A stretch of DNA of 64,000 nt from an uncultured Pseudomonadota bacterium (GCA_903900265.1 CAIUMM010000152.1:28744-92743); one strand, 5' to 3'; shown: positions 1 through 11,303, counted from the stretch's first letter. The notes: generated by a model not told the origin, from the sequence alone. Translations and numbers: made by a program.

Positions 1-1
1 A

Positions 2-1525
2 CCTCCCCAAGCTCCGGCAAACAACGAGTTTTCCGGGGAAATGAGCCGTATGGTCGAACACATGTTGGCAACCGCCGAGCAGCGTTCGCGCGCCCTCGAA
101 GAAGCCTTGGAGATGGAGCGCGACCGGATGCGGGACGAGGAGCTTCGCCGCACGCAGGAGCGTGTAGACCTCGCTTCTCAGGCCGCGCAGGGCGTCCATG
201 CGATCACCGAGCGCATGATGAAGGACGAGGCGGGCCGCGCCGAGCGGGCGCTCCGGGCACAGTCCGATCAGTCGCAGGTGCTCGTTACCACCCTCACCTC
301 CATCTTCTCGCAGCAGCAGATGATGGCGCAGCAGCAGTCCGAGGCGTCCCGGAGGGCGGACGAGTACCGGCTGGAGCAGGAACGGCAGCGGGCCGAACGG
401 GAACGCGTCGAGGCCGACACCCGTCTGCGCCGGGAACGCGAAGAAGCCGACCACAAACGGCAGCGGGAACGGGAAGAAGCGGAGATGCGTCTCCGTCTGG
501 AGCGCGAAGAAGCGGCCCGGAAGTACGATCAGGCGAAGCTCGAAATCGACGCGAAGCTCAAAGCGGAGCGCGAAGAACTGGAGCGCCGGGAACGCCGGGA
601 GCGGGAAGATGCGGAGCGCCGGGAACGGTGGCTGTCTGAGGAGCGTGCCCGCCGCGAGACTCGGGAAGGGCAGGAGGCCCGCGAGCGGGAAGCGGAGCGG
701 TCTCGGCAGCACGACCGGATGCTGAAGGAACTGGAAGTGCAGGCACAGCGCGACCGCGAACATGCCGAGCGCATGATCCAGATGAGCAAGATGGAGTTGG
801 AGTCGAAGTCGAACGCACAGTCCTCGGACGTGCTGGGCTCCGCTGCCAAAATGCTCGCGCAGTTCGGCATCGAGCCGAGTGAGATCCTGCCGCGCATCCT
901 CGGCATGAAGCAGGGCGACGACGACGAGGACGAAAAGCCCTCCCCGTGGGCCGCTGCTCTCCCCTCCGTCATCGGCGTCATCGGCGACATCGCCCGTGCT
1001 GCGGCACAGTCGAAGTCCGCACAGGCCGCGCAGCAGGAAGCCGAGGCCCGTCGGGCAACGGCGATGTTGCCGCCTCCCCCTCCGCAGCGTGCCCTTCCTC
1101 CCCCCGGGATGATGTACGGGCCTCCCGCAGCGCAGCAGGGTGCCGAGCCGGTTCTCGCGGCTCCGGCAGCCGCACCGGCAGCCGCACCGGCAGCCGCACC
1201 GACAACCCCGGCACAGGAGGTCGCCCGGTCGCTCTCCGAGGTTGCGTCGGAGAAGGGCTTGCAGTTGAAGGCGCAGAAGGCCGCTCGCGTTGCCCTGCGC
1301 AACCTCGTGCGGGATCTCGGCAACACGACCGACGAAAAGTGGGAGCAACTCATCGCTCTGGCAATCCAGAACGAACTGGCGATCTACCACTACGTGCGCG
1401 CCGTCAGCGTGAAGTCGGCGCTCCGCGAAGCGGGCGCATCCGAAGAACTGGCGAACAAAATCATCGAATCCATGCGGAAATCTCCGCTTGTTCCTACCGA
1501 CATGCCCTATGAGGTGTCCGAATGA
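2..1525 (+). CDS. Long charged coiled-coil protein, 5' end probably outside the window
   Basis: No family recognised. The frame is open to the left edge of the window; the first Met codons are at 41 and 50, giving 494 residues from 41. About 20 residues after the left edge is a short block MVEH that recurs after a similar-length N-terminus in the next protein, so I think the codons before 41 are translated and the true start lies upstream. Residues 30-260 are almost continuous Glu/Arg/Ala heptads, a long single-helix or coiled-coil rod. An acidic patch, an Ala/Pro linker built from three copies of a 12-bp unit (1166-1201) and a helical C-terminal domain of about 100 residues follow. It overlaps the next gene by ATGA. 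A structural scaffold or fibre role is inference only. Confidence 0.75.
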   Translation, partial: PPQAPANNEFSGEMSRMVEHMLATAEQRSRALEEALEMERDRMRDEELRRTQERVDLASQAAQGVHAITERMMKDEAGRAERALRAQSDQSQVLVTTLTSIFSQQQMMAQQQSEASRRADEYRLEQERQRAERERVEADTRLRREREEADHKRQREREEAEMRLRLEREEAARKYDQAKLEIDAKLKAEREELERRERREREDAERRERWLSEERARRETREGQEAREREAERSRQHDRMLKELEVQAQRDREHAERMIQMSKMELESKSNAQSSDVLGSAAKMLAQFGIEPSEILPRILGMKQGDDDEDEKPSPWAAALPSVIGVIGDIARAAAQSKSAQAAQQEAEARRATAMLPPPPPQRALPPPGMMYGPPAAQQGAEPVLAAPAAAPAAAPAAAPTTPAQEVARSLSEVASEKGLQLKAQKAARVALRNLVRDLGNTTDEKWEQLIALAIQNELAIYHYVRAVSVKSALREAGASEELANKIIESMRKSPLVPTDMPYEVSE

Positions 1526-2166
1526 AATACAGTTTCAACGCAAGCAGTACCGAGACGGAGACGCTCGGCTTCTACAAGATGGTCGAGCACATCACGACCT
1601 CGCTCATTCAGGCAGTCGCGGAGGAAGCGCGACGGAGCGCAGAGCGCCCGCGCCCTGTGGAGCCGGTGGTGGTGGTAGCTGCCGAGACCGAGCCGGTTGT
1701 CCCCGACACGGCCCCTCCCGCCGAGCCTTCCTCGGGGGTGGCGTATGAGCGGGCGATCCGCCACATCGAAAAGGGGCGGACGTTGTTCGCGGAGTTGGTG
1801 GTGCTGTGGGCGAGCAACCTCGGTATCGAGGGTGCGCCGCAGCCGGATCGCGTCGGCCTCCTCCGCAACGTGGCGACCGGCCCGGATTCTGGAGCCGTGC
1901 TGCACTACGTGTCGAGCGTCGGCGGCCTCACGCACGCCACCGACGCCGCGATGGGGATCGAGGCGTTCCGCTTGAAGCGCCTCACGGATCATGTCGGCGA
2001 CGACGCCCCCCTCTATCTCCGGGCTACCGAGACGCCGGAGGAAGAAGAATCTGCCCGGCGGGCCTGCGTAGCCGCCGTTTCCATCAACATCGCACAGGTA
2101 TCGAGTCTGTTTTTCTCCGACTTGTGTGCCATGTACGAACACCGTGACATCTACCGTAAGGATTGA
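1522..2166 (+). CDS. Unknown protein sharing an N-terminal MVEH block with its neighbour
   Basis: 214 residues, not recognised. The start ATG overlaps the previous stop (ATGA), indicating translational coupling. An N-terminal segment of about 35 residues containing MVEH and a following alanine/glutamate helix resembles the beginning of the upstream coiled-coil protein. Residues 45-70 form a Val/Pro/Ala linker and the rest is predicted mostly helical. No signal peptide or membrane segment is seen. The shared block suggests that the two proteins bind a common partner or arose by partial duplication; this is inferred. Confidence 0.75.
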   Translation: MKYSFNASSTETETLGFYKMVEHITTSLIQAVAEEARRSAERPRPVEPVVVVAAETEPVVPDTAPPAEPSSGVAYERAIRHIEKGRTLFAELVVLWASNLGIEGAPQPDRVGLLRNVATGPDSGAVLHYVSSVGGLTHATDAAMGIEAFRLKRLTDHVGDDAPLYLRATETPEEEESARRACVAAVSINIAQVSSLFFSDLCAMYEHRDIYRKD

Positions 2167-2169
2167 CCA

Positions 2170-2583
2170 ATGACCGAGTTTGTTTGCTCCCTCTCGGGAG
2201 TCGAAGCCGAAGAAGAAGAACTGATCGACGACGCCGAGGATGGCCTCGGAGCCATGCCCGTCGGGTGGACAAAGGTGACGTTCCAACGTCGCCTGACCAA
2301 CCCCCGTTGGGAGGACATCCAGCAGGGGAAAGAGGCGCTCGTGCAGGCTGCGATGTCGCAGATCCCCGAGGAGAGCCGGGAACAGGCGCTCCCGATGGTC
2401 ACGCTTCAGATCGACGCGCAGTTCGCTGCCCTCGAAGCGCAGACGGAGCCGTATGCGGTGTTCGACGAGGTGATCTACATCGCACCGCCTGAGATGGATC
2501 GTGCCCTCGCCGCCGAGTTCTACTCCGTTCGAGATAGACTCGGCCTTCCCGTCCCTTCCGACGCTGACGGCAAAGAGGAGTAG
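2170..2583 (+). CDS. Small acidic soluble protein, unknown
   Basis: 137 residues, not recognised. It begins with ATG three bases after the preceding stop, in a tight operon. The N-terminal 25 residues are strongly acidic (runs of Glu and Asp) and the C-terminus ends in Glu-Glu. The middle contains a Trp-Thr-Lys-Val-Thr-Phe beta-like stretch and an amphipathic helix. It has no membrane segment, unlike many neighbours. It may be an assembly or chaperone-like factor for the membrane proteins, but nothing in the sequence proves this. Confidence 0.7.
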   Translation: MTEFVCSLSGVEAEEEELIDDAEDGLGAMPVGWTKVTFQRRLTNPRWEDIQQGKEALVQAAMSQIPEESREQALPMVTLQIDAQFAALEAQTEPYAVFDEVIYIAPPEMDRALAAEFYSVRDRLGLPVPSDADGKEE

Positions 2584-2585
2584 CC

Positions 2586-2849
2586 ATGTTTGGAAAGTTC
2601 AAGCTCGATCCCCCCAAGGTTGACCCCGAGTTCATCGAGGCGGTGCGCCGCGCCATGTCCGAAGCCGAGGAGAAGTTCCTCGGTGGGAAGGGCGAGGCGA
2701 AGCGCGAGTGGGTGCGTGAACGCGTCATGGAAGCGGCGCGGCGCGTCAAGCTCGGCAACGTCCCCGAGTGGCTGGCGGAGCCGGTGCGCGATGCGGTGAT
2801 TTACGTGGTCATCGAGGTCGTGTGGACGATGGCGTTCAAGAAGCCGTAG
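2586..2849 (+). CDS. Small protein with a C-terminal hydrophobic helix, holin-like size
   Basis: 87 residues. A GGAG ribosome-binding site precedes the ATG. The first 60 residues are charged and helical (Glu/Lys/Arg), and the last 25 form a hydrophobic helix rich in Val, Ile, Ala and Trp with a Lys-Lys-Pro tail, so a C-terminal membrane anchor is likely. The layout (soluble acidic domain plus one C-terminal helix) is common in small phage membrane proteins; a holin-type role is possible but unproven. Its TAG stop lies inside the GTAGCACTC box of the next promoter. Confidence 0.72.
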   Translation: MFGKFKLDPPKVDPEFIEAVRRAMSEAEEKFLGGKGEAKREWVRERVMEAARRVKLGNVPEWLAEPVRDAVIYVVIEVVWTMAFKKP

Positions 2850-2901
2850 CACTCGAAGTCCTCCGTCGGGGTGGTTCCTACCCCCCCGAGCGGAGTAGGC
2901 T
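2846..2901 (+). promoter_or_regulatory. Late-type promoter with GTAGCACTC box
   Basis: GTAGCACTC at 2846-2854 and a TAGGCT minus-10 at 2896-2901, 50 bp box to minus-10. The minus-35 region is poor. The box overlaps the TAG stop of the upstream gene. It drives the gene that starts at 2922. Confidence 0.8.
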
Positions 2902-2921
2902 CTGCGTGTCGGAGAACGTCG

Positions 2922-4463
2922 ATGAACTGGTCAGGAGTGCTCGGAACGCCTGTCAAGGCACGCGATAGCGGAACGCCGAAGGTCATGGATCTTCCGGCGT
3001 TCGACGGCTATGGCGATCCGAAGAAGCTCGACGTGATCAGCCGCATCGCGGAGCAGGGGGGTCGTGACCCCCAGCTTGCGACCGTCGCGGTCAACATTTT
3101 CCGCGAGTGCGATGTCTCGCCCCGGGACTATCGCGGGCAGGCAGCGGCGATCTTGAAGTGGGTGCAGCGGAATATCTATTACGTAAATGAGCCGGATGAA
3201 CGCCTACAAGACCCGTTCTACACCCTGAAGGTGAGATACGGCGACTGCGACGATATGGCGATTCTGGTGTATGCGCTGGCGCGAAGCGTGCGCCTCCCGG
3301 CTCGGCTCGTCATCTCCGGTGTCACCAAGAACGGCACGAAGGTGCGCTACCGGCAGGGCGATCCCTCGTTCGACCGCTCGGTGGATTGGAGCCACATCTA
3401 CTTGATGATCGGCGACCGTCCCTACGGCCAGCCGGAGTGGATGTACGCGGAGCCTACCCTCAATGTTCCTCTCGGTTGGGATGTAGTGGCGCACAAGGGC
3501 GACATTCTCCCGGAGATGACCACAACCTCGTCCTATGGAAGTCCCATGCCTGCTTTCGACTCCTACCTCTCCTCACGCCGCTTCACGTCGCGTAGCTCGT
3601 ATCCCACCATCCCGACGTACAGCCCGACGGCTCCGGCGAGCACTTACGCCCCGTCCTACCCGACCATCCCGACGGGCAGCCCGACGACGCCGACGAACAC
3701 CTACGACCCGTCCATCCCGTCGTTCAGCCCGTCTCTGTCCACCTCGGGCGGCGGCTACTTCGCCAACACGTTCGCCCCGACCGTACCGGGCACCTCGGGA
3801 TCGGGCTCCGGAGACAGCACCCGGGTGCCGTTGCTCTACACCCGTGCGGGTGGCAGCAGCAGCAGCCTCGAAGAACGCGTGATCCCGGAAGGACAGTCGG
3901 CGGAGGCTCCGACCTACCAGCAGGGTGGGGACGCGGACGGTCGCGCCAACGCGGTGGCGATCCTCCTCGTAGATCGCGGCGGGCAGATCCTTCTGCTCCA
4001 CCGCGCTCCCGATCAGGCGCTCATGGGCGGTGCGTGGGATCTGCCCGGCGGCAAGGTTGACCCTCGTGGGTCAGCGCGCGATCAGGCGGTTCGCATCCTC
4101 TTGGCGGAAGCCGGGATCAAACTGCCCGCAGCCGCTCTCCGCCCCCTGCTCACCGCTTACCATCCGTCCGCTGGCACCTCGATGTTCTTCGTGGCGCAGG
4201 TTCCCGGCGATGCCGCACGCACCGCTCGGGTCAGCGCCCCGGAGCACGTTGAGTTCCGTTGGGTAACTCCCGAGGAAGGGCGCGAGGATATGCAGCTTGT
4301 CCCCTACATGCCCCTCGTGCTCCGGGCGCTCCATCAGGCGATGCGCGGCGGTTCCGGCTACGGGGCTCCGGACTTCGCGACCACCGCGAAGTTCGGCGTG
4401 GGGGCTTTGATCGCCGCCGTCGCGGCGGGCTACGTCATCGGACAGCTTCGGAGCGCGCGGTAG
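2922..4463 (+). CDS. Transglutaminase-like / degenerate Nudix fusion with C-terminal membrane anchor
   Basis: 513 residues from ATG 2922, chosen because GGAG lies 7 nt upstream and the promoter minus-10 ends at 2901. Residues 60-190 form a transglutaminase-like cysteine protease fold: Cys109 in YGDCDD, His158 in WSHIY, and Glu177 as the likely third residue. Residues 200-330 are a Tyr/Pro/Ser/Thr linker with repeated YPTIP-type units. Residues 340-470 are Nudix-like, but the Nudix box near 376 lacks most catalytic glutamates (the first Glu is Gly and the Arg-Glu pair is Arg-Ile), so hydrolysis is doubtful. Residues 488-506 form a hydrophobic helix with a basic tail. The protein is probably anchored in the viral or host membrane, with the cysteine domain acting in crosslinking or peptide cleavage. 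The enzymatic role is inference. Confidence 0.85.
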   Translation: MNWSGVLGTPVKARDSGTPKVMDLPAFDGYGDPKKLDVISRIAEQGGRDPQLATVAVNIFRECDVSPRDYRGQAAAILKWVQRNIYYVNEPDERLQDPFYTLKVRYGDCDDMAILVYALARSVRLPARLVISGVTKNGTKVRYRQGDPSFDRSVDWSHIYLMIGDRPYGQPEWMYAEPTLNVPLGWDVVAHKGDILPEMTTTSSYGSPMPAFDSYLSSRRFTSRSSYPTIPTYSPTAPASTYAPSYPTIPTGSPTTPTNTYDPSIPSFSPSLSTSGGGYFANTFAPTVPGTSGSGSGDSTRVPLLYTRAGGSSSSLEERVIPEGQSAEAPTYQQGGDADGRANAVAILLVDRGGQILLLHRAPDQALMGGAWDLPGGKVDPRGSARDQAVRILLAEAGIKLPAAALRPLLTAYHPSAGTSMFFVAQVPGDAARTARVSAPEHVEFRWVTPEEGREDMQLVPYMPLVLRALHQAMRGGSGYGAPDFATTAKFGVGALIAAVAAGYVIGQLRSAR

Positions 4464-4466
4464 GTC

Positions 4467-4696
4467 ATGCCTGCGTTTCTGCCCTCTCGCAGAAACCCCG
4501 AGTCGGCATCCATCGGAGCCGTTACGGGGGCTGTCGCGGCTTCGGCGCACGGTAGCGGCTACGACGACCCGGAAGGGTTTCTTGGCCTGAACTGGCGGTC
4601 TATCGGAGTGGGCGTTTTTGTTGCTGTAATCACGGCTGTTGCCACGGATGTCGCTCTCTCGGAGTGGCACACCTACCGGAAAAAAGGTCTACCTAA

Positions 4697-4700
<4 letters not shown>
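4467..4700 (+). CDS. Small one-helix membrane protein with Arg-Asn-Pro motif
   Basis: 77 residues. An N-terminal Arg-Arg-Asn-Pro at residues 8-11 precedes a small-residue helix, and a second hydrophobic helix at about residues 47-65 is followed by a basic end (YRKKG). There may be one or two membrane spans. It starts three bases after the previous stop and its last codon overlaps the next ATG (ATGA). The same (Arg/Lys)-x-Asn-Pro motif recurs in many proteins of this element. No function is recognised. Confidence 0.72.
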
Positions 4701-7548
<2,848 letters not shown>

Positions 7549-7549
<1 letters not shown>

Positions 7550-7701
7550 TGGCGAAGGCTCCTTACTGGTTTGTCCCGGAGGGCTCGGGCTACCGTCTGT
7601 TGAAGGACGGGAAGCCGACCGGCACCCGGTACGCTTCGCTCGCGGAGGCGAAGGCGGACGCGTCGGAGAAGAACACGGCATGGCGCAACGGAAAGAAGTA
7701 G
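7549..7701 (+). CDS. 50-residue basic miniprotein
   Basis: A short ORF overlapping the previous stop (TGATG). 50 residues: an aromatic N-terminus (PYWFVPEG), a beta-hairpin-like stretch with Asp-Gly-Lys, and a basic Gly-Lys-Lys end. The pattern of aromatic, DGK turn and small helix resembles the DGWYV modules in proteins at 29485-30900 and 32254-32820, but is more distant. No function is recognised. Coding is supported by the coupling and by the fit of its GC-rich third positions with its neighbours. Confidence 0.65.
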
Positions 7702-7708
7702 CCGAGGT

Positions 7709-7737
7709 TTGACAACTGGCTACCCGGAGCATAGCTT
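7709..7737 (+). promoter_or_regulatory. Sigma70-like promoter TTGACA-N17-TAGCTT
   Basis: Perfect minus-35 TTGACA at 7709-7714 and TAGCTT at 7732-7737 with a 17-bp spacer. The ATG of the next gene is at 7744, only 6 nt after the minus-10, which implies a leaderless mRNA. There is no GTAGCACTC box. Confidence 0.75.
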
Positions 7738-7743
7738 CCGGGC

Positions 7744-8109
7744 ATGGCAAACCACGTCGAGATTGAGGAGTTCATCACCCCCGAACGCGTCGAGTGGGCG
7801 CACGGTCGCGCCCTCATGGCGCAGCACGGGGGGCGGCAGACGTTCGCGGACACCGGGTGGCGTGCCGCCCTCGCTCGTGATCCGAAGCTGCTGAAGGCGT
7901 TGGAGCGCGGTGCGGAGATCGTATCGCAGATCGACGAAAACCAGCGGGGACGCACCCGACGCGCCGCCGACAAGTTCGATGAGTCGATGGAGACGACCAC
8001 CACGCAGTTGTGGCGGGAAGCCTACCGGCTCTGCGACGCGGGCACGCCCATCCGGAACTTCGAGTGGATCTACGGAGCCGCTGCGCTGCTCTGCGGCTAC
8101 AACACGTGA
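7744..8109 (+). CDS. Small helical protein, unknown
   Basis: 121 residues, probably made from a leaderless mRNA (the minus-10 ends 6 nt before ATG and no ribosome-binding site is present). It is helical, charged and soluble, with a C-terminal aromatic segment (FEWIYGAAALLCGYNT). The end overlaps a GTG start (GTGA), coupling it to the next gene. Its promoter belongs to the TTGACA class that serves replication genes elsewhere here, so it may be expressed earlier than its structural neighbours. No family is recognised. Confidence 0.72.
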   Translation: MANHVEIEEFITPERVEWAHGRALMAQHGGRQTFADTGWRAALARDPKLLKALERGAEIVSQIDENQRGRTRRAADKFDESMETTTTQLWREAYRLCDAGTPIRNFEWIYGAAALLCGYNT

Positions 8110-8429
8110 CCGGACAGCAAGCCGAGAAAGAGTATCAGGAGGCGAAGGAACATCTTCGCGCTTTCTTTGTGGCGGTGGCGGAGCGGAAGATCGACAGCGA
8201 GATCGCCCGTGGCATCCCGGACATCGCCGACCGTTTGAGCTACCTCGCGTCACTCCGGATGTACGACGGGTGCAAGAACCTTATCGCCGTGTTCGAGGCG
8301 TACTTGGAGGCGCAGGTGAACCTAATGTTGGCGAACCAGCACGAAGCCACGACGACGCGGTGGACGGAGTACAACAAGGTGGTGGGAGCGGACAGCGCCG
8401 ACCCGGAGTATTTGCGCCCCGAGGAGTAG
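8106..8429 (+). CDS. Small helical protein, unknown
   Basis: 107 residues from GTG 8106, which overlaps the preceding TGA (GTGA). The frame is open further upstream, but this start fits the coupling. Predicted all-helical with an acidic C-terminus (DPEYLRPEE), no membrane segment and no recognised motif. It is the second cistron of the leaderless TTGACA operon. The stop is followed directly by the GTAGCACTC box of the next promoter. Confidence 0.68.
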   Translation: MTGQQAEKEYQEAKEHLRAFFVAVAERKIDSEIARGIPDIADRLSYLASLRMYDGCKNLIAVFEAYLEAQVNLMLANQHEATTTRWTEYNKVVGADSADPEYLRPEE

Positions 8430-8484
8430 GTAGCACTCCATTTCGTTCTCCGACGTTGATAGGAACCCTCCGGGTCGGTATGCT
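8430..8484 (+). promoter_or_regulatory. Late-type promoter, archetype
   Basis: GTAGCACTC at 8430-8438, TTGATA at 8456-8461, N17, TATGCT at 8479-8484; box to minus-10 distance 49 bp. GGAG and a GTG start (8507) follow. This is one of the clearest copies, showing box, minus-35 and minus-10 together. Confidence 0.88.
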
Positions 8485-8506
8485 CTGCTCTGCTTTGGAG
8501 TAGTGC

Positions 8507-8899
8507 GTGTTTGATACCAACGAGTCCTTGCCAAGCGGCTACGGGTACGCGGGGGGAACCCCTTCGGATCTCGCCTCTCTCGCCCCTGCGGACGGCGCGT
8601 TGCCTTCATCCTACGGCGCAGCGACGACCCCCGCAGCGGGGGCTTCGCCCTCGACCTCGTACGCAGCCCCTCCCGCCAAGACGCTCGCGGACTTCGCGCA
8701 GGGCATGAGTCAAGCCGTGCAGCAGACGGTGGCTCCTGTCGCCCAAGGGTTTCAGGCGTCGGGGAAAGCCTCGGCTCCGCAAGAGCCTCCGGCTGATCCC
8801 CCCCAAAGCTCAAACTGGAAGGTCTACGCAGTCCTTGGCCTCACGGCCATAGGCGTGGGTGGCACCCTTTGGTGGCTCAACCGCAAGAAAGGAGAGTAG
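8507..8899 (+). CDS. C-terminally anchored small membrane protein
   Basis: 130 residues from GTG 8507, with GGAG 6 nt upstream and just downstream of its own late promoter. Residues 1-95 are soluble, rich in Gly, Ala, Pro and Ser (GYGYAGG at the start); residues 104-124 form a hydrophobic helix with Trp-Trp, followed by NRKKGE. The soluble N-terminus with a C-terminal helix and basic tail recurs in at least ten proteins here and resembles minor membrane proteins of lipid-containing phages by layout, not by sequence. Function unknown. Confidence 0.78.
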   Translation: MFDTNESLPSGYGYAGGTPSDLASLAPADGALPSSYGAATTPAAGASPSTSYAAPPAKTLADFAQGMSQAVQQTVAPVAQGFQASGKASAPQEPPADPPQSSNWKVYAVLGLTAIGVGGTLWWLNRKKGE

Positions 8900-8901
8900 C
8901 C

Positions 8902-9282
8902 ATGCCTATCCGGTTCAACACATCGCGCCGAGGTATGTTTCGCGCACAGACCATGCTGCGATCCTACCCCGAAGTCTTCGCCACCGACGTGGATTATGAC
9001 GCGAAGCACGGAGCCTACAACGGAACGACCCCCGCGCAAGCGGTGGGCAACCTCGTCGGCACGGTTGGCGTGGCGGCGGCGACCGAGTTCCTGAAGATGG
9101 AGCAGCTTCGGCAACAGCAGGAAACGGAGAGAATCCGTCTGCAAGAAGAAACGAGGAAAGCGCAGGAACTCGCGGCCACGATGGAGTCTGTCAAGACTGC
9201 CGCGATGTGGGTAGCGGGCGGCTTTCTGGTATTGGGCGCGGCCCGCTACTTCAGCAATCTTTCCACTACTCGGAGTTCGTGA
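8902..9282 (+). CDS. Membrane protein with coiled coil and C-terminal helix
   Basis: 126 residues from ATG 8902, preceded by GGAG. The N-terminus has RFNTSRRG, a variant of the RFxSSR signature seen at 21171 and 26416. A Gly/Ala-rich stretch (VGTVGVAAATEF) leads into a Gln/Glu/Arg coiled coil (about 65-95), then a hydrophobic helix near 100-117. Overall order matches the paired proteins at 21171 and 21578, so the three look like distant paralogues. The stop overlaps the next start (TGATG). Confidence 0.76.
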   Translation: MPIRFNTSRRGMFRAQTMLRSYPEVFATDVDYDAKHGAYNGTTPAQAVGNLVGTVGVAAATEFLKMEQLRQQQETERIRLQEETRKAQELAATMESVKTAAMWVAGGFLVLGAARYFSNLSTTRSS

Positions 9283-10091
9283 TGTCCTATGGCGATGGCG
9301 GTTTCTATTTTCTTCAGCCTGTCGGCAACGGCTACGGCGGGATCGAAGTGCGCTCGAATCGGGGTGGCTACGGGGCTGCTCGCCCGGCGCTCGCTACCGA
9401 ACGGCTTCACCCGAGCCACTTGAAAAGCATCCTCACCCGATACCAGACGTACCTGAAGGAACTGTACCAGAAGTTCCTCGGATACCCGGTGCTCTCGTCC
9501 TCCCGTGTAGCAGCGGAGAAGAAGTTCAACGAGGCGAAGCGCGCAGAGCCCGTGCTGAAGTCCATGTGGAAGACCGCCTCCGGCGGCACCGACACGGGCG
9601 CGCATTGGCGCTACGGAGACCTGCCCTCGACTGTCCAGAGCGGCATCGGGTGGTGGATCGTCAAGAACATCATCGACCCGCGCTACGGAGGGGTTCCCGG
9701 AGCGGTGACCTACGACGCCGGCTCTACGGTGACCTACGACACCTACGGCCCGTCCAGCACCCGCGACACCACGAAGGTTCCGAGCATCCCGAAGATCCCC
9801 GGGCCGAAGCTCGGAGGCGGCGGCGGCACGACGCAAACCCTGACGACCGCGCCCCCGGCGACCGTCATGGGGCCGCAGGCGGTTGCGACGGACACGGAGC
9901 AGGCGGTGGCCGCTTCACAGGCCGCGATGTCGGCACAGGCCGCCGACACGGTGACGGCTGCGCAGGTGGAGCAAGCACGCGTGGATGGGGGCTTCCTGTC
10001 TACGAACACCGGGAAAGCGGTGGCTGCCGTAGCCGCAGCGGGCGTGGGCTACTTCGTGTGGAAGCAGATCAAAAAGAATCGCGGAGGCTGA
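9282..10091 (+). CDS. Gly/Tyr-rich structural protein with C-terminal membrane helix
   Basis: 269 residues from ATG 9282, coupled to the previous stop. The N-terminus is rich in Gly and Tyr; residues 40-130 are a helical domain with a conserved-looking WWIVKNIIDPRYGG segment; a Thr/Pro/Gly linker and an Ala/Gln/Thr helix follow. The last 30 residues are a small-residue hydrophobic helix followed by KQIKKNRGG. It is likely a virion or assembly protein anchored in a membrane; no family is recognised. Confidence 0.76.
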   Translation: MSYGDGGFYFLQPVGNGYGGIEVRSNRGGYGAARPALATERLHPSHLKSILTRYQTYLKELYQKFLGYPVLSSSRVAAEKKFNEAKRAEPVLKSMWKTASGGTDTGAHWRYGDLPSTVQSGIGWWIVKNIIDPRYGGVPGAVTYDAGSTVTYDTYGPSSTRDTTKVPSIPKIPGPKLGGGGGTTQTLTTAPPATVMGPQAVATDTEQAVAASQAAMSAQAADTVTAAQVEQARVDGGFLSTNTGKAVAAVAAAGVGYFVWKQIKKNRGG

Positions 10092-10092
10092 T

Positions 10093-10722
10093 GTGGCTAC
10101 CTTCCGGTCTACCGTCACCAGCGTCAACAGCACGTACCCGGTCTCGGCGTACTCCCCTCAGATGTACGCGGAGTACGCGGGGTGGTACGACGAACTCGGT
10201 GCGTGGTTGAAGGGGGCAGAGGAATCCGGGTTCTACTTGGACAGCGGCGGGTACGGCTGGTACTACGACGGCAATCCGAACACGCTCAAAATGGCTACCG
10301 CCCTCGACAAAGCCTACGGCAACGAGTCGATTGACTTGGTGTTCGCTCCGGGAGGCGGGACGCGGATCACCTACGCGAAAACCCATCCGAAGTGGCAGGC
10401 GATCTTCGACAAGGTCGTGAAGGGGAAGAACCCGGTCACGAAGGAGACGCTCAAAGCAGCAGCGGAGAAGGAGGGGGGCAGGGAGACGACGGGGAGAGCC
10501 GTAGACCCGGCAGCTACCCCCGCTGCGACCAAACAGGATAGGAATGTCAGCCTCGGCGGCGGAGCCCCCCCGCCGGAGCCGGAGGACGTGCCGTTCTACC
10601 AGAAGTCGTGGTTCATCCCCGCCGTGGGCGTGGCGACGGGCGTCGCCGTTCTGGCTGTCGTGTTCTGGCCGAGCCCCAAGAAGGCAAACCCGAAATCCAA
10701 GAAGCGCAAGCGGAGCAGGTAG
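10093..10722 (+). CDS. Structural protein with C-terminal membrane anchor and basic tail
   Basis: 209 residues from GTG 10093, directly after the preceding stop. Residues 1-120 look globular with many Tyr and Gly, followed by a Pro/Gly linker, a hydrophobic helix (about 177-196) and a tail with Lys-Lys-Ala-Asn-Pro and a Lys/Arg cluster. It contains KGKNP and KANP variants of the Asn-Pro motif. A predicted Cin/Cout membrane protein; not recognised. Confidence 0.76.
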   Translation: MATFRSTVTSVNSTYPVSAYSPQMYAEYAGWYDELGAWLKGAEESGFYLDSGGYGWYYDGNPNTLKMATALDKAYGNESIDLVFAPGGGTRITYAKTHPKWQAIFDKVVKGKNPVTKETLKAAAEKEGGRETTGRAVDPAATPAATKQDRNVSLGGGAPPPEPEDVPFYQKSWFIPAVGVATGVAVLAVVFWPSPKKANPKSKKRKRSR

Positions 10723-10724
10723 CC

Positions 10725-11303
10725 ATGAAAGGCAAAAAGAGCTACACCAACTGGCATTGGGGCATCGACCCCAAGCACGTCCTCGAATGGGATGACCCGG
10801 ACTACCCCGAGGGCGAACTGGTGGAGTGTGGCCGCCTTGTGGAGCTTCACATCAAGAAGCCCGGCCAGAGCAAAGACACCATCATCCGACTCAACCGCAA
10901 GGAAGGAAACGGGTCACACCTCGTGTTTGACCCGGAGCACCCCAACCAGCGGCTCTACATCCTTTCGCACCCGGACTTTGCCAAGCGTATGCAGCAAACG
11001 CACCGGAAAAACCCCGACTTCAAGGGGGGCTCCGAGTTCCGCGTGATGCCGCTGGCGGACATCGCCAAGGCGATTGGTGGGAGACACGCAACGCGAGACT
11101 ACCCGAAGATCAACGCCGCCCCTATCGGCATCCTCACGCACGTCGTGTACGCGACGGAGAAGGAGGGCGACGGCTACTCTCAGTACATCCACGAGTTCGG
11201 AGAAGAAGTCGGGCCGCCTCCCGGCCTCGCCGCTGATGATAAGGGGCGACTTTGGATTGTCGGCGGGAACTACACAGCACCTACGCCGGGCATCACGGAC
11301 TAA
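10725..11303 (+). CDS. Soluble protein, unknown
   Basis: 192 residues from ATG 10725 (GGAG-like sequence upstream). Basic N-terminus, then a mixed alpha/beta protein with HPNQRLYILSHPDF and an Arg-Lys-Asn-Pro site at about residue 95. The C-terminus is Gly/Pro-rich. No membrane helix and no recognised catalytic motif. The context is the late structural operon. Confidence 0.73.
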   Translation: MKGKKSYTNWHWGIDPKHVLEWDDPDYPEGELVECGRLVELHIKKPGQSKDTIIRLNRKEGNGSHLVFDPEHPNQRLYILSHPDFAKRMQQTHRKNPDFKGGSEFRVMPLADIAKAIGGRHATRDYPKINAAPIGILTHVVYATEKEGDGYSQYIHEFGEEVGPPPGLAADDKGRLWIVGGNYTAPTPGITD

